Shown piece after piece: positions 26,824 to 36,890 of a stretch of DNA of 64,000 nt. Source of the stretch: Cannabis sativa (taxonomy: Eukaryota; Streptophyta; Magnoliopsida; Rosales; Cannabaceae); NCBI RefSeq assembly GCF_029168945.1, contig NC_083606.1, forward strand, positions 19,060,041-19,124,040. The letters run 5' to 3'. Within the stretch, counting starts at the first letter, position 1. Each line of letters begins with the position of its first letter. The notes under the pieces were generated by a model. The model was not told where the DNA came from, ran no database searches, and saw only the letters and a list, made by a program, of their open reading frames with translations. The position numbers and the translations under genes are program-made.

Positions 26824-27454
26824 GATGTTATATGGTAGAAAATGTCGTTCTCCTATTCATTGGGACGAGACGGGAGAAAGAAAGTACTTGGGTCTAGAGT
26901 TGGTGCAGAGGACCAATGAAGCTATTGATAAGATCAAGGCTCGGATGCTTGCTGCTCAAAGCAGGCAGAAAAGTTATGCCGATCCGAAGCGCAGAGATGT
27001 TACATTTCAGGCAGGGGAACATGTTTTCCTGCGAGTTTCACCGATGAAGGGTATTAGGCGCTTCGGGAAGAAGGGTAAGTTAAGCCCTAGGTTCATTGGG
27101 CCATTTCAGATACTCGAGAAGGTCGGGCAGGTAGCGTATCGGCTAGCCTTACCACCAGCATTATCGGCTATTGATGACGTATTTCGCATTTCTATGTTAA
27201 GGAAATACGTATCAGACCCAACTCATGTCTTGAGTTATGAAGCCCTTGAACTGCAGCCAGACTTAACCTATGAAGAACAACCTGTACAGATTTTGGATAG
27301 AAAGGAAAAAGTTCTTCGGAACAAGACTATTGCACTGGTTAAGGTGCTCTGGAGGAACAGTAAGGTGGAAGAAGCCACCTGGGAATTGGAGTCAGATATG
27401 AGGACTCAACATCCAGAGCTATTCAGGTTAGATTTCGAGGACGAAATCCTATTA

Positions 27455-27466
27455 ACGGGGGGATAA
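27455..27466 (+). other. Polypurine tract of the chromovirus
   Basis: A G-run (GGGGGG) with flanking purines lies directly before the 3' LTR at 27468. This is the expected primer for plus-strand DNA synthesis. Confidence 0.75.
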
Positions 27467-27467
27467 T

Positions 27468-29553
27468 TGTAATGACCGCTGTAGTAATGTAAATTAGTAA
27501 AGGCAATTAGCACTAATTTTTATTATTTTACTATTATTTGTGAATTTATTTAATTATGGACCCCAATATTTAGAAATAAATATTAGAGTTATAATTTCTC
27601 AATTCCGGAGATTTTATTAAACTCTAGGGGTATTATTTAGCTTATATGTGAAATATGTTATTTTTATAATTTTTGTTCGGCGACAACGAAAAATGCGATG
27701 GATGGCTAGATTGATCACATGGGTAAGTTTAGAACCTTATTTCATAGTGGGAAATATTTTAGAGAAAATAAATTATCGAGATTGAGCGGGGTTATGGAAA
27801 TTGACCATTTTACCCCTAGCTTTTGAAAATACCTATGTTTTAAGTCAAAGGGCATTTTAGTCATTTCTTTTGGTGAGAGTTAAGTGGCATCCTAGGTTTG
27901 TGACACCTATCACTCTAAGTATTCAGCAAGGAATAGAAAAAAATAATCCCTTATGCTTTTTTAGAAAAAAGAAAAAGAAAGAAACTTAAGAAAATACAAA
28001 AAAATCAAGAAGCTCTCCTTTCCTTCCCTCTCTCTCTTCGAACCAGCAGAAGCGAAGGGGTTTTGTTGCTGGATTGTTGTGTTTGCAGCTAGGGATTCAA
28101 GAGGAAGTCAAGCCAAGGTAAGCTCTAGCAACTCCTAGCCCTAATTCTTGAATTTAAGCTTAGGTTGAGTATGTGAAATTGAGTTTCAGGGGTTGTTAGG
28201 GTTAGAAATGATTAGGGTTCGAATTTTTTAGTTTATTTGAGTTAATTTAAGTCCCTAGCAGCTGGTTTTGATGCTTGATGTTAGTTCTAAGCAAGCTTGA
28301 GTTTTGAAACTCAAGCTTTGAGCTTTAATGGCAACTTGAATTATAATGGTTTGTTCTGTGAATTGTTGGCTGGAATATGTTGTTTATGCCCTAATTAGGT
28401 ACTCTGGAAGGTTTCATGGCATTTGGTGGAAGATTGAGCATTGAATGAAATGCTTTGGGGAAACTGGTGCAAACCGGCTAGCCGGTTTGCAGTGCCACAA
28501 AAACCGGCTAGCCGGTTTTGGCAGGGTTCCCCGGGCCTTTCATTTTCTCAATTTTTGCCATTTTGATGCCTCAGTTGGGTGTTTCCCCATTTCCAGAATT
28601 AAAATAGCCCATTAAGAGTATAACAGAACCTAGGGTTTCGGTTTTGGGTTTCCCAGGATTAGGGTTTTAATCATGTGACTTACCCGGTTTCAATATGTGA
28701 TTAGGGCATCCATCTAGCACGAGAATTCTGTTCAGGTCGGCCAACACACTTGAATTCGGAAAACAGGTAAGAACTGTGTATAATGTATGATGTGATTATC
28801 TGAATGTATGTATGTGTTAATATGTGTACATGCTTATTTGTTGTGATTCATACACTACCAACACTTGTACGGTTGCGGTACGGAGTGCATTGGTAAGGTG
28901 TATGATGTTTGGAAGTACATCATAGTGTTACCAGCACTTGTACGGGAAGGTACAAGGTGTCTGTGGTACAACACTAGATAGTACTCAAGGTGCGGTCATA
29001 CCTTACCTACACTAATACGAAGGTATACCGAGTGCATGTGGTACATGGTACATGGTCGTATCCTAGTTAGAACGTTCATACTCATCTGTTAAGCTCTGTA
29101 AATAGGTGTATGGGCGCCTATTTACAGGTTGGAAATTATATGATATGTTATATGCATTTCTTACTGAGTCTGTTGACTCACAGTTTCTGCTTCCTTGTGT
29201 AGGTAAAGGAAAGGCGAAGGCTGAACAGGAGTGAACCTGAGCTCGGGTGAGATTGTACATGTAAAGCAGCGCGACCTGGAGTGTTCGGTCTCGGGACATC
29301 TGGGAGTTGTATTTTGAAAGTCGCTGTGTGACCAGTAAATTTGTGTATTTTGGAATGTATATTTTGAAAAGTAAATTTTACAAAGTTTGAAAACGGGATC
29401 CCGGAATTTGTAAATATTTTATTATATTACAAAGTTTAATATTTAATGCAAAAGTTTTAATTTGACACGTTTTTCGAGAAACTTCTTTGATTAGCAAAGT
29501 TTGCACAATAATTGAAAAAGCACTGTAGCGTGCCTTAGCATTAGGGCGTTACA
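27468..29553 (+). mobile_element. 3' LTR of the chromovirus
   Basis: 2086 bp, almost identical to 18559-20643. Both palindromes of the pair are intact here (28471-28488 and 28501-28518, separated by 12 bases). It is followed directly by the TAAAT target duplication. Confidence 0.95.
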
Positions 29554-29558
29554 TAAAT

Positions 29559-32354
29559 TGACACCCGACTAGCACTTTTCCACTACCCCTCTGACTCGCT
29601 GATTTTTATGGTACAAAATGAATTTTGTCCCCTAAATTTCAGGACCACTTATATTTTGGAGTCATTACAGCTCCCTATAAATACCTTTCTCTTCTATTGA
29701 AAAGAGCGTTGGAAAATTATTAATTATAAGAGAGCTTAATTATTTAATATAACAATATTTTTCTCCTTGAATGGCGAAGTGTTCTTAATTTCTTTTATGC
29801 TTTTTATCTTTAGCTCTTTGCATTTGATTTTCTAACTAAAATTTAGTTGGCGAGTTCTTACCCTCAACATGTAATTATGAAAATATCCCTAAAAAATTCA
29901 AATTAAAATATAAAATGTAATTTGAATACCAAACAAATATGCCACAAAATTTATTTTATTATTTTGTATTTTTTATTATTATTATTATAATTTTTTTTTT
30001 TTTTTGTAAATTTTATAAAGTTGATTTTTTATATGTAAATTTTAAAAAGTCATTTTTAGGAGATGATTTCCTCCAAATCTAGTAGAGGACCCATATAATC
30101 AATTTTTTTTTTTTTTTGGTAGTAACTATTATTTCTATAGTTGTTTTTCTTACATATGACACTCATTGTCTCCTATATAGTCATTATCCTAACCTATTTT
30201 TTAATTTTTATTAATGTCTTCATTCATCTTATTTTCAAAAAAAGAAAAAGTTAGTGTGTACCTAACCTATACAAACATTTATGTAAAAATAAATAAATAA
30301 ATAAATGTACGTTTACTAAAATGACAATGAAGCTTTAGTGAAAACCAAAATTACTCCATTAATATGTCAATCTAATTTAATTTAATTCGCACGATCAAAT
30401 TTAAACTAATATGTTTACGAATTGTATTGGATTTAAAAATCTAAAATATATACCTGTACGTTTGATATGTAAAAGTAGCCGATCCAATTTAATACACATA
30501 TTTATATATATGAATGTAAATATATGCATACAATTAATATTTTATTATAAAATAATAATTTAAAAATCTAATGCATATTGTATAAATATATTTTAAACAG
30601 ATCACATATATATTTTATTTTTATATATATATAAAATATAATTTAGAACAAAATTAAATATTTTCTTCTACTTATATTTTTTATTTGAATTTGTTATTTA
30701 TTATTTTATTTATTTTATTTTATTATTAGAGATATAAAATAATAATACTTTATGTTATTTTATTTTTAATTATGTAAAAATATAATTATTAATAAATATT
30801 AAATAATTTAATATTAAAAGATAATTAATGTAAAATAACTATTTAATCTGCACTAATTTGAATTAAATTGAATTTAATCTAAAATATAAAATGGTAGTTA
30901 ATGAGGATCACATGCACACACTCATTGATTATTATTCTATATAACCCATATTACATTATTAAAATGTATAAATTCATTCCCAGCAAAAAAATATGTATTA
31001 ATTCAAAATTTGTATCTTTTCTTAAGCAACAGTCAAAGCCAACTAGGATAATCATGGTCTATCCACCCTATCCAATCAGTATCCATATTAATTTGACTTT
31101 TAACATATGTAAATAATATATTTTTTATCAAAAAAGGACAAAATTTGATGATAAATTTTAGGCTGTCAACTTGGCTTGCTATTATAAACATTTTTTTTGT
31201 TGGTTGAATTTGGGGACCAGCTAAATCAACTTGTCATTTATACAAACATAAATTATCTTTTATATTCATTTACTAACATTAGCCTTTGCTTTACAGAATT
31301 ATGTCTTAGTCTCATTGTTTGACTAAAAGACTTTTTGGACTATCTGGGAAAAATTACAACCTTCAATAATTTGCAAAACAGTTAATAAATTATCTAGCTT
31401 GCCCCCTTAACCAAAATAAATAAATAAAAAGTAAAGTTATTTGGGATTAAAGGGATATGCAGCTTTAATCTGATCAGTAAAGGCGAATTAAATAGGTGAT
31501 AGATAATCTATTTATTAAATCAAGAAATAACAAATAAGGCACTTTCATTTTGAGATGTTTTCAAGGAAAACTCATACAATACTTAATGCATACATAGATA
31601 TATAGTGTATACGTACATATATGTGTGTTGGATATTGACAATTGTAATGTGATGAATAAATGGACGGCTGCTTAAGTTAGTTGTTGAGGATGATAAGATA
31701 AAACATAATATTTTATAAATGGAAAAAAAAATAGGCAGAGTTACGTTAACAACTGAAAAAAATGGAGAATGGATTGCGAATTGTAGTAACCAAAACTTTT
31801 GGATGGACTTACCTAATCAAATAATGTGTTTTGTGGGACATTGGTTTTGACACATGAACAATGTTTTTTCTTTTGATAATTTTAGTTTTTAATTTTGCAT
31901 AATTTCACTTCTTTTTTAGGGGGGATTATAGCAAAAGAATAAGAAAGACATAACAATGGAAAATTGAGAACAAAAGATATTAAAATTAAGTTTTGATACT
32001 TTTCAAACAAAAAAAAATTAAGTTTTGATAAATTTACTGAAATGCCCATAATCCAAAAAAAAAAAAAAATCACTATTCACAAGAATTACACCAATGATTG
32101 ATGAACGATTAGACCAATGAAAAACAAAATCTAAACTTCTGAAATTAAAAGAGAAAAAAATTCCCAAAAAATCTCAACAACAATCAATGATAAACTCATA
32201 AAAATCATGAACCAAAAAAAGAAAAAACATGTAATTTTAGTTCTATGATATGACACATGATGCATATACTACTATATCATCATAATCATACAGATATACA
32301 CATATATATTATTAATAATACATATAAAAGAAAAGAAAAAAACAGGTGTATTTA
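29559..32354. other. AT-rich stretch, no gene recognised
   Basis: Mostly low-complexity A/T with poly-T and short TTA repeats. A small open frame at 30901-31116 has no recognisable domain and an AT-driven composition. The part just right of the chromovirus (29559-29900) is somewhat less AT-rich and may be old retroelement leader, but I found no diagnostic motif. 32246-32354 is the 3' flank of the MASS-like gene. Confidence 0.5.
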
Positions 32355-32699
32355 CTATTTTGCCCTCCTCCGGTTCGATTTGGGCTGACGAGCCAAAATC
32401 GGTTTTCCAAACACACCGCAACAGCCGGAGAATCGAGGAGACGGTGGGTCGGCGGAAGGAGAAGGTTCCTTGACCGTCCGATAGGGACGGCCGCCTGTGG
32501 ATCGGCTCCGTTCAAGCGCGCCACGTGGCTCTCCGTCGTCTCCAGCCGTATCAGTAGTAGCAGTAGAAGTAGTATGATTGTTGTCTTGTTTGGTTTGGTC
32601 GTGTTGTAAAGCCTCTGCTACGAGCTTATCGTCCCAAATCAAGCCTGAAGATCCTTGCCTTCTGAAAGATATTTCCGACCTCTGCAACTGATCCGCCAT
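32355..32699 (-). CDS. MASS-type MAPK substrate protein (At1g80180-like), single exon
   Basis: 114 aa, uninterrupted, from the first ATG after a CT/GA-rich leader. The family signature is clear: an N-terminal LQRSEISFRRQGSSGLIWDD block (residues 5-24), a low-complexity Thr/Asp/Gln middle, an ERSRSTGGRPYRT block (63-75), a DPPSPR motif (84-89) that is a proline-directed MAPK site, and a CCGVFGKP Cys-rich end (93-100) before a basic tail. Known: Arabidopsis At1g80180 and At1g15400 belong to this small plant family, described as MAPK substrates acting in the stomatal lineage. Which member this is, and whether it acts in stomata here, is inference. Unlike the surroundings it is GC-balanced and free of repeats. 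The length is typical of the family. Confidence 0.92.
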   Translation of the reverse strand: MADQLQRSEISFRRQGSSGLIWDDKLVAEALQHDQTKQDNNHTTSTATTDTAGDDGEPRGALERSRSTGGRPYRTVKEPSPSADPPSPRFSGCCGVFGKPILARQPKSNRRRAK

Positions 32700-32750
32700 A
32701 GCTCTTCTTTCTCTCTCCTCTTTCTCTCTTCTCTCTCTCTAGGAAGAGAA
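32700..32750 (-). promoter_or_regulatory. CT/GA-rich 5' leader of the MASS-like gene
   Basis: A run of TCTCTC/CTTCTC on the plus strand (GA repeats on the sense strand) directly precedes the ATG. Such GA tracts are common in plant 5' untranslated regions and core promoters. The transcription start cannot be placed from sequence. Confidence 0.5.
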
Positions 32751-33378
32751 TTGTGGGTTTTAAGGTCGAATTTCAAGTCCCATTCTGGAGCTTTGAAATG
32801 AGGAAATGTTTTAAGATTTAGTTTATTTTTTTATTTTTATTTCAGGGCTAAGAATGGAAATTGAATTTATTATTATTATTACGGTTTCGTTATGTTATAT
32901 AATCGACACCTTTTTAATATATTTTTTTAATTTTAAATGTGGTGATGTTTCTGAAAAAAAAAATTGTTGATGTAACATATATATACATTAATTATTTTTT
33001 GTTTTGAGAATGTAGTAAAGGTGTTTTTTTTTTTTAGAATTGACTTAGACAAATAAATAAATTATATGAACTGAGCAAAGCAAACTCAGTGCTAATATTA
33101 ATTAAATAACCTTTTTCTTTTAAAAGAAAATACAATATTCTGAAAACTGATAACATCCAACATTGACTTAGTTTTTTCTTTTCTTTTCTTTTTTTTTTCT
33201 GAAGTAATTTAGGTGAAAAATTAATATGGAAAAAACAATCAATTAAAAATAGTAAAAGTTTCAATAGAGTATCTAAATTATTCTTCTCCATGTATCAAAA
33301 GAGAAATTGATAGTTAATGAATTGTTAGAATGAAAACTTAATAAATAACAATTTTGGAAAATTTATAACAAGATGAGT

Positions 33379-33455
<77 letters not shown>

Positions 33456-34067
33456 TGTTTGGTAAAATATTAGTTGGATGGAAATAAATAAATCATTTAT
33501 ATTTTAAGAGTTTATTTATAGTATCTTCGACTTTGTGTTCTCTTTAATATCATTTTGAATTCTTATAATTTTATAAAATTAATTTTGTCACAGTGTTTTG
33601 TAAAAAAAATTATAATTAGGAACTTAAGATCATAATATATTTTTATATGACTATTGTACCTTGTATTTATTATTATTAAGTAATTAATTTAAAATTAAAA
33701 AAAAAAATAATCAAAATAAAAATAAATATATCCAAGTTATTTAAAAAATAATAAAAATATACATTTAAATTAATATAAAATTATAAAATATTTAAAATAA
33801 AGATGAATTTTTTTTAATTAAATATTAACTTTATTAAATTTTTAACAAAATAGGTAAATAAAATTAAAAATGTAATTAAGTAAATATTATAATCTTAATG
33901 GCAAATAAAACAAAACTAAAATCATTAAAAATCCTAAAATTTGTTTTTTTTTTTTTATTCTCTTAGTTTGAAGATTCTAAGTCAAAATTCAAAATAATCT
34001 AAAAATATTGGATCCAAATGGGTAGTGGATCACAAAACAAGATCCAAATGGTGGGTTGGATTGATGA
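32751..34067. other. AT-rich intergenic stretch with a long TAA microsatellite
   Basis: Apart from the microsatellite at 33379-33454 I see only A/T-rich low-complexity DNA and poly-T or poly-A runs. No plausible coding region. Confidence 0.6.
33379..33454. repeat. TAA/AAT trinucleotide microsatellite, about 25 units
   Basis: An uninterrupted AAT run of about 75 bases in intergenic DNA about 0.7 kb upstream of the MASS-like gene. Perfect runs of this length are usually polymorphic. Confidence 0.97.
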
Positions 34068-34075
34068 TTATTAAT

Positions 34076-35486
34076 GGGAAATTTACACCACATACTGTTT
34101 TTTCTTATTTTATTTCAATTTTACTGTTATAAGAAAAATATTATATTTTTACCCGTATTTTTATACTATGTGTAATGTTTTTTTTTTTATTTATTTTACT
34201 TTTTTACATGTCACAATTCGCCTATCACATTAAATAAATATATATATTATATAAATGGTAAAAAACGTTCGGGAGTGGGTTTTTTTTTTTAATTTTCTTT
34301 TAATTAAAATTATATTATATTTTAAAAGTATAAAAGTGTGATGTGACTTGTGTTATCACTTTAGTGACATATATTTTTTTTAAAATTAAAATTGATGATA
34401 AAAATATATTAACTTAAATATGTAATACTCATTTCTATCACTTTAATTTCACTTCTCCATTATTCTCTCTTACTATTCATCATCTTCTTCATTTTTTTCA
34501 CTCTCTACTTCCTCAAGTTCTCTCTAGTTTTCTCCATCAACATATAAATTTTTTTTATTTTTTTCTTGTTCAGTTCTTCTTCATCTTCTTTTCTTTTCTT
34601 TTTTTTTTTTGTTTTTTTTTTTAATTTTTCGAAGTTCTTAGTTACATTTTTGGAAAATATAAGAGTTAGTGTGGTTTTTTTTTTTTTTTTGTTCTAGTTT
34701 TCTAGAACTTTTTTGCAAATACAGTGCATTTAGTATTGAGGATGTGCACAAGATAGTTAATTTTTGATCATTTTTTTTCTTTTATTTTTTTATTTGTTTT
34801 AGTGTTGTTTTTCATGATTTATTTATGTGATGTCAATTTCACTGCTCTTGCTCAATCTCGCTGGAATTAATAGGTATTTTCTGGGTGTTTTCGTGTTGTT
34901 GTGGTGGTTTCGTCTGTGGGTGTGGAAGATGGAGGCTATAAATACATTTCTTCTTCGTTCTCTTTGGCTATTTTTTGTGGTTTTTTTATTCTAGTTCTCC
35001 TATAAATACATTTGACGAGCTCACTCACAAGAGAGTTTTGAGGTGTGTGGTTCTTTTATATTTTTCTAAGTATTTATATTTGCTTCATTTGTTTTTGTGT
35101 TGTTTTAGAAGTTTTTTTTATTATGATTTTCTAGGAATAGACTTGCAAATATAGTTGATTTTGCATCTGCTGTTGAGGTTGTGCAGCAGATTGTTTGTTT
35201 TTTTTTAATCATTTTTTTCTTTTGTTTTGTTTGATTGTTTTAGTGTTGTTTTACAGTTGTTTTGTCTTGATTATTTATTTGACGTCGATTTCACTACTTT
35301 TGCTCAATCTTGTCGGAATTAATAGTTGTTTTCCGGTTGTCTTGGTGTTGTTGTGGTGGTTTTGTCTGTGGTTGTGAAAGATGGAGGTCTCGTACTTTTG
35401 TTTTGGTACAGTATAAATGTAATTTCTGCCGTGTGGCAGTAAAATTGAAAAGTATTACTCCAAATCCAGTATTTTGTAAAATGCCC
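34076..35486. mobile_element. Non-autonomous Mutator-like DNA element with 8-bp target duplication
   Basis: The ends are diverged terminal inverted repeats of about 55 bp: the left end starts GGGAAATTTAC and continues to TTTCAATTTTACTG. The right end read inward starts GGGCATTTTAC and also reaches TTTCAATTTTACTG. The flanks are TTATTAAT (34068-34075 and 35487-35494), a perfect duplication. Known: Mutator-like elements give 8-11 bp duplications and long terminal repeats starting with G. No transposase is present. The interior is T-rich and carries an internal duplication (about 34655-34935 versus 35100-35385). hAT is an alternative for an 8-bp duplication, but the termini fit Mutator better. 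Confidence 0.8.
34655..35385 (+). repeat. Diverged direct duplication inside the Mutator-like element
   Basis: Two units about 440 bp apart share ordered blocks: TTGCAAATA.AGT, GAGG.TGTGCA.., TTTTAGTGTTGTTTT, TCAATTTCACT..T.TTGCTCAATCT, GGAATTAATAG and TGTTGTTGTGGTGGTTT.GTCTGTGG. They read like a transcribed, intron-bearing segment but have no long open frame. Confidence 0.7.
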
Positions 35487-36032
35487 TTATTAATACTGTG
35501 CATTCTTCATTGTGGATTATTGTAATTTTAATTTGAAAATTTGAATTTTTTGCTTCATGTGAGACACTCATTAAATAAAATCTTCTTTTTTCACACAATA
35601 TCTAAAATAATTTATCTCATTATTTTTCTATTTCTCTCTCTAACTCAATCTATTCTCTCTTTTTATCTCGGACTATCTTGATCTCTCTCTTTCTATAATG
35701 GAACCACATCTGTCATTAACCCTCCACCTTTGTCAGTTGCAAGCTTGTGTAAAAATCAGTCTTTACACTCTTTTTCACTTATAGCATACCTCAAAGCCAA
35801 CTATTTCCTCCTTTAATTAAGGATGGGTTGATTGTTAAATTTAATGCTCTTATAAAACTTCATTTTTCTTATATACTATTGTTTATTGATAGAATAAATA
35901 AAAATTGATTTGTTTAATCAAATGTAATGTTTGTATATTTATTTTTGTTTATCTAAAACTTTTGCTTGAGGTCATCTAAACTTGATGAGTTTAGGTTTGT
36001 ACATACATTACTAGTCAGATAGATTAGTGTTT

Positions 36033-36890
36033 ATATTAACTCAGATTTTCGTTAACAATAAATAAAATTTTTTGTGTGTTAGATAAATAAATAAAATATA
36101 AAATTAAAAATATATACATTGAGAAGGATTTTTTTTTACGTAGTTTTGTAGTTAAATCTACATAGTTTACGAATCACTCTAATTTTTGAATTTTCTGATT
36201 GCAAGATACAACTTACATAAATTCTCTCAGTTAGGAAAGAACTCACCACCCCTTTACAATAATTTCTACCACTATTTATAAGGATTTACTACGACAGTCA
36301 TTCTTTTTTATCTTATCTCAATGATGGTTCATGAAACGTGGACATTCTCCACGTTTCATATTATTTGAACATGTAAGAATAATAATAATAATTGTCTAAA
36401 TTTGATTAACTCAAATAATTATGACTTTTGATCTCATCTTTGAGCAGTTACTTATCAAACCATCTTTCTACTCGATATTTATCCTCCTCGCAAATAACAT
36501 AGATGATTTAGCATACATCATGAGGATGCTTCTCGCAATTAGAATGATTCATTGAGCCTTCTTCTCAACAAGAATTTTCTTAAATGAGGTTTTGGATAAT
36601 TTTTGTATAATTCTTATATAATTCTTATATGCACACTTCTTCATATTGTATATTTTGTACCTCTTGTGATGAAAGCCTTCGATCTTGCAACTAGCATAAC
36701 CTTCTTCTTCTCGTTGAACTCATTTTTATTAACACGCTTCTCCATTTGCCATGCTTTGTATGTATTATGTTTCCTAAGGAGACTTTGTTGTAGGTTTCTG
36801 GTCTCATTCGCATATTACTTCAAGATCTATAAATTTGACCTTCCCATTTTGTCTAAGGTGAGACTTTTAAATTTTGACTCATAAGAGTAT
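36033..36890 (-). mobile_element. Degenerate gypsy LTR fragment, relative of 13897-14818 and 47986-48980
   Basis: Starts with a TTAACTCAGATTTTCGTTAAC-like edge corresponding to TGTTAACGCAGATTTTC of the better LTRs, followed by ACGTAGTTTTGTAGTTAAATCTACATAG and TTCT..GATTGCAAG blocks in the same order. The far end is lost or obscured near the LINE. Orientation as for the other copies. Confidence 0.5.

Larger units (their letters stand above)
24159..27466 (+). pseudogene. Chromovirus integrase-chromodomain, split by a solo LTR
   Basis: Two coding blocks, 24168-24927 and 26829-27466. The first has the zinc-binding HHCC module (HPGTTKMYQDLK ... CLTCQQIK) and the integrase core with AMDFV, SDRDPKF and DGQSERT, supplying the D, D and E catalytic residues. 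The second resumes at LYGRKCRSP and continues through the GPF..ILEKVG..AYRL region to a chromodomain-like end (VKVLWRN..VEEATWE). The interruption is a 1896-bp copia solo LTR. Known: chromodomains of this type bias insertion into heterochromatin. The protein ends just before the polypurine tract. Confidence 0.93.
18559..29553 (+). mobile_element. Complete Ty3/gypsy chromovirus (Tekay type), defective, with intact target duplication
   Basis: LTRs at 18559-20643 and 27468-29553 flank primer-binding site, gag-protease, RT-RNase H, integrase-chromodomain and polypurine tract. The flanking 5-bp duplication TAAAT is perfect (18554-18558 and 29554-29558). Known: 5-bp duplications and an initiator-Met primer site are standard for this group, and a C-terminal chromodomain after integrase defines chromoviruses. 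Seen defects: a one-base deletion in gag, two in-frame TGA stops, and a solo copia LTR in integrase. It cannot move by itself. The LTRs differ by a few tens of bases by eye, which implies a fairly recent insertion. Confidence 0.95.

Noticed and set aside
20929..27466. Endogenous plant virus (pararetrovirus) insertion
   Set aside because: LTRs, integrase, chromodomain, initiator-Met primer site and 5-bp target duplication identify a Ty3/gypsy retrotransposon. No movement or coat protein motifs of caulimoviruses were seen.
30901..31116. 71-codon open frame in AT-rich DNA
   Set aside because: Composition and lack of any motif fit a chance frame; no splice or leader context.
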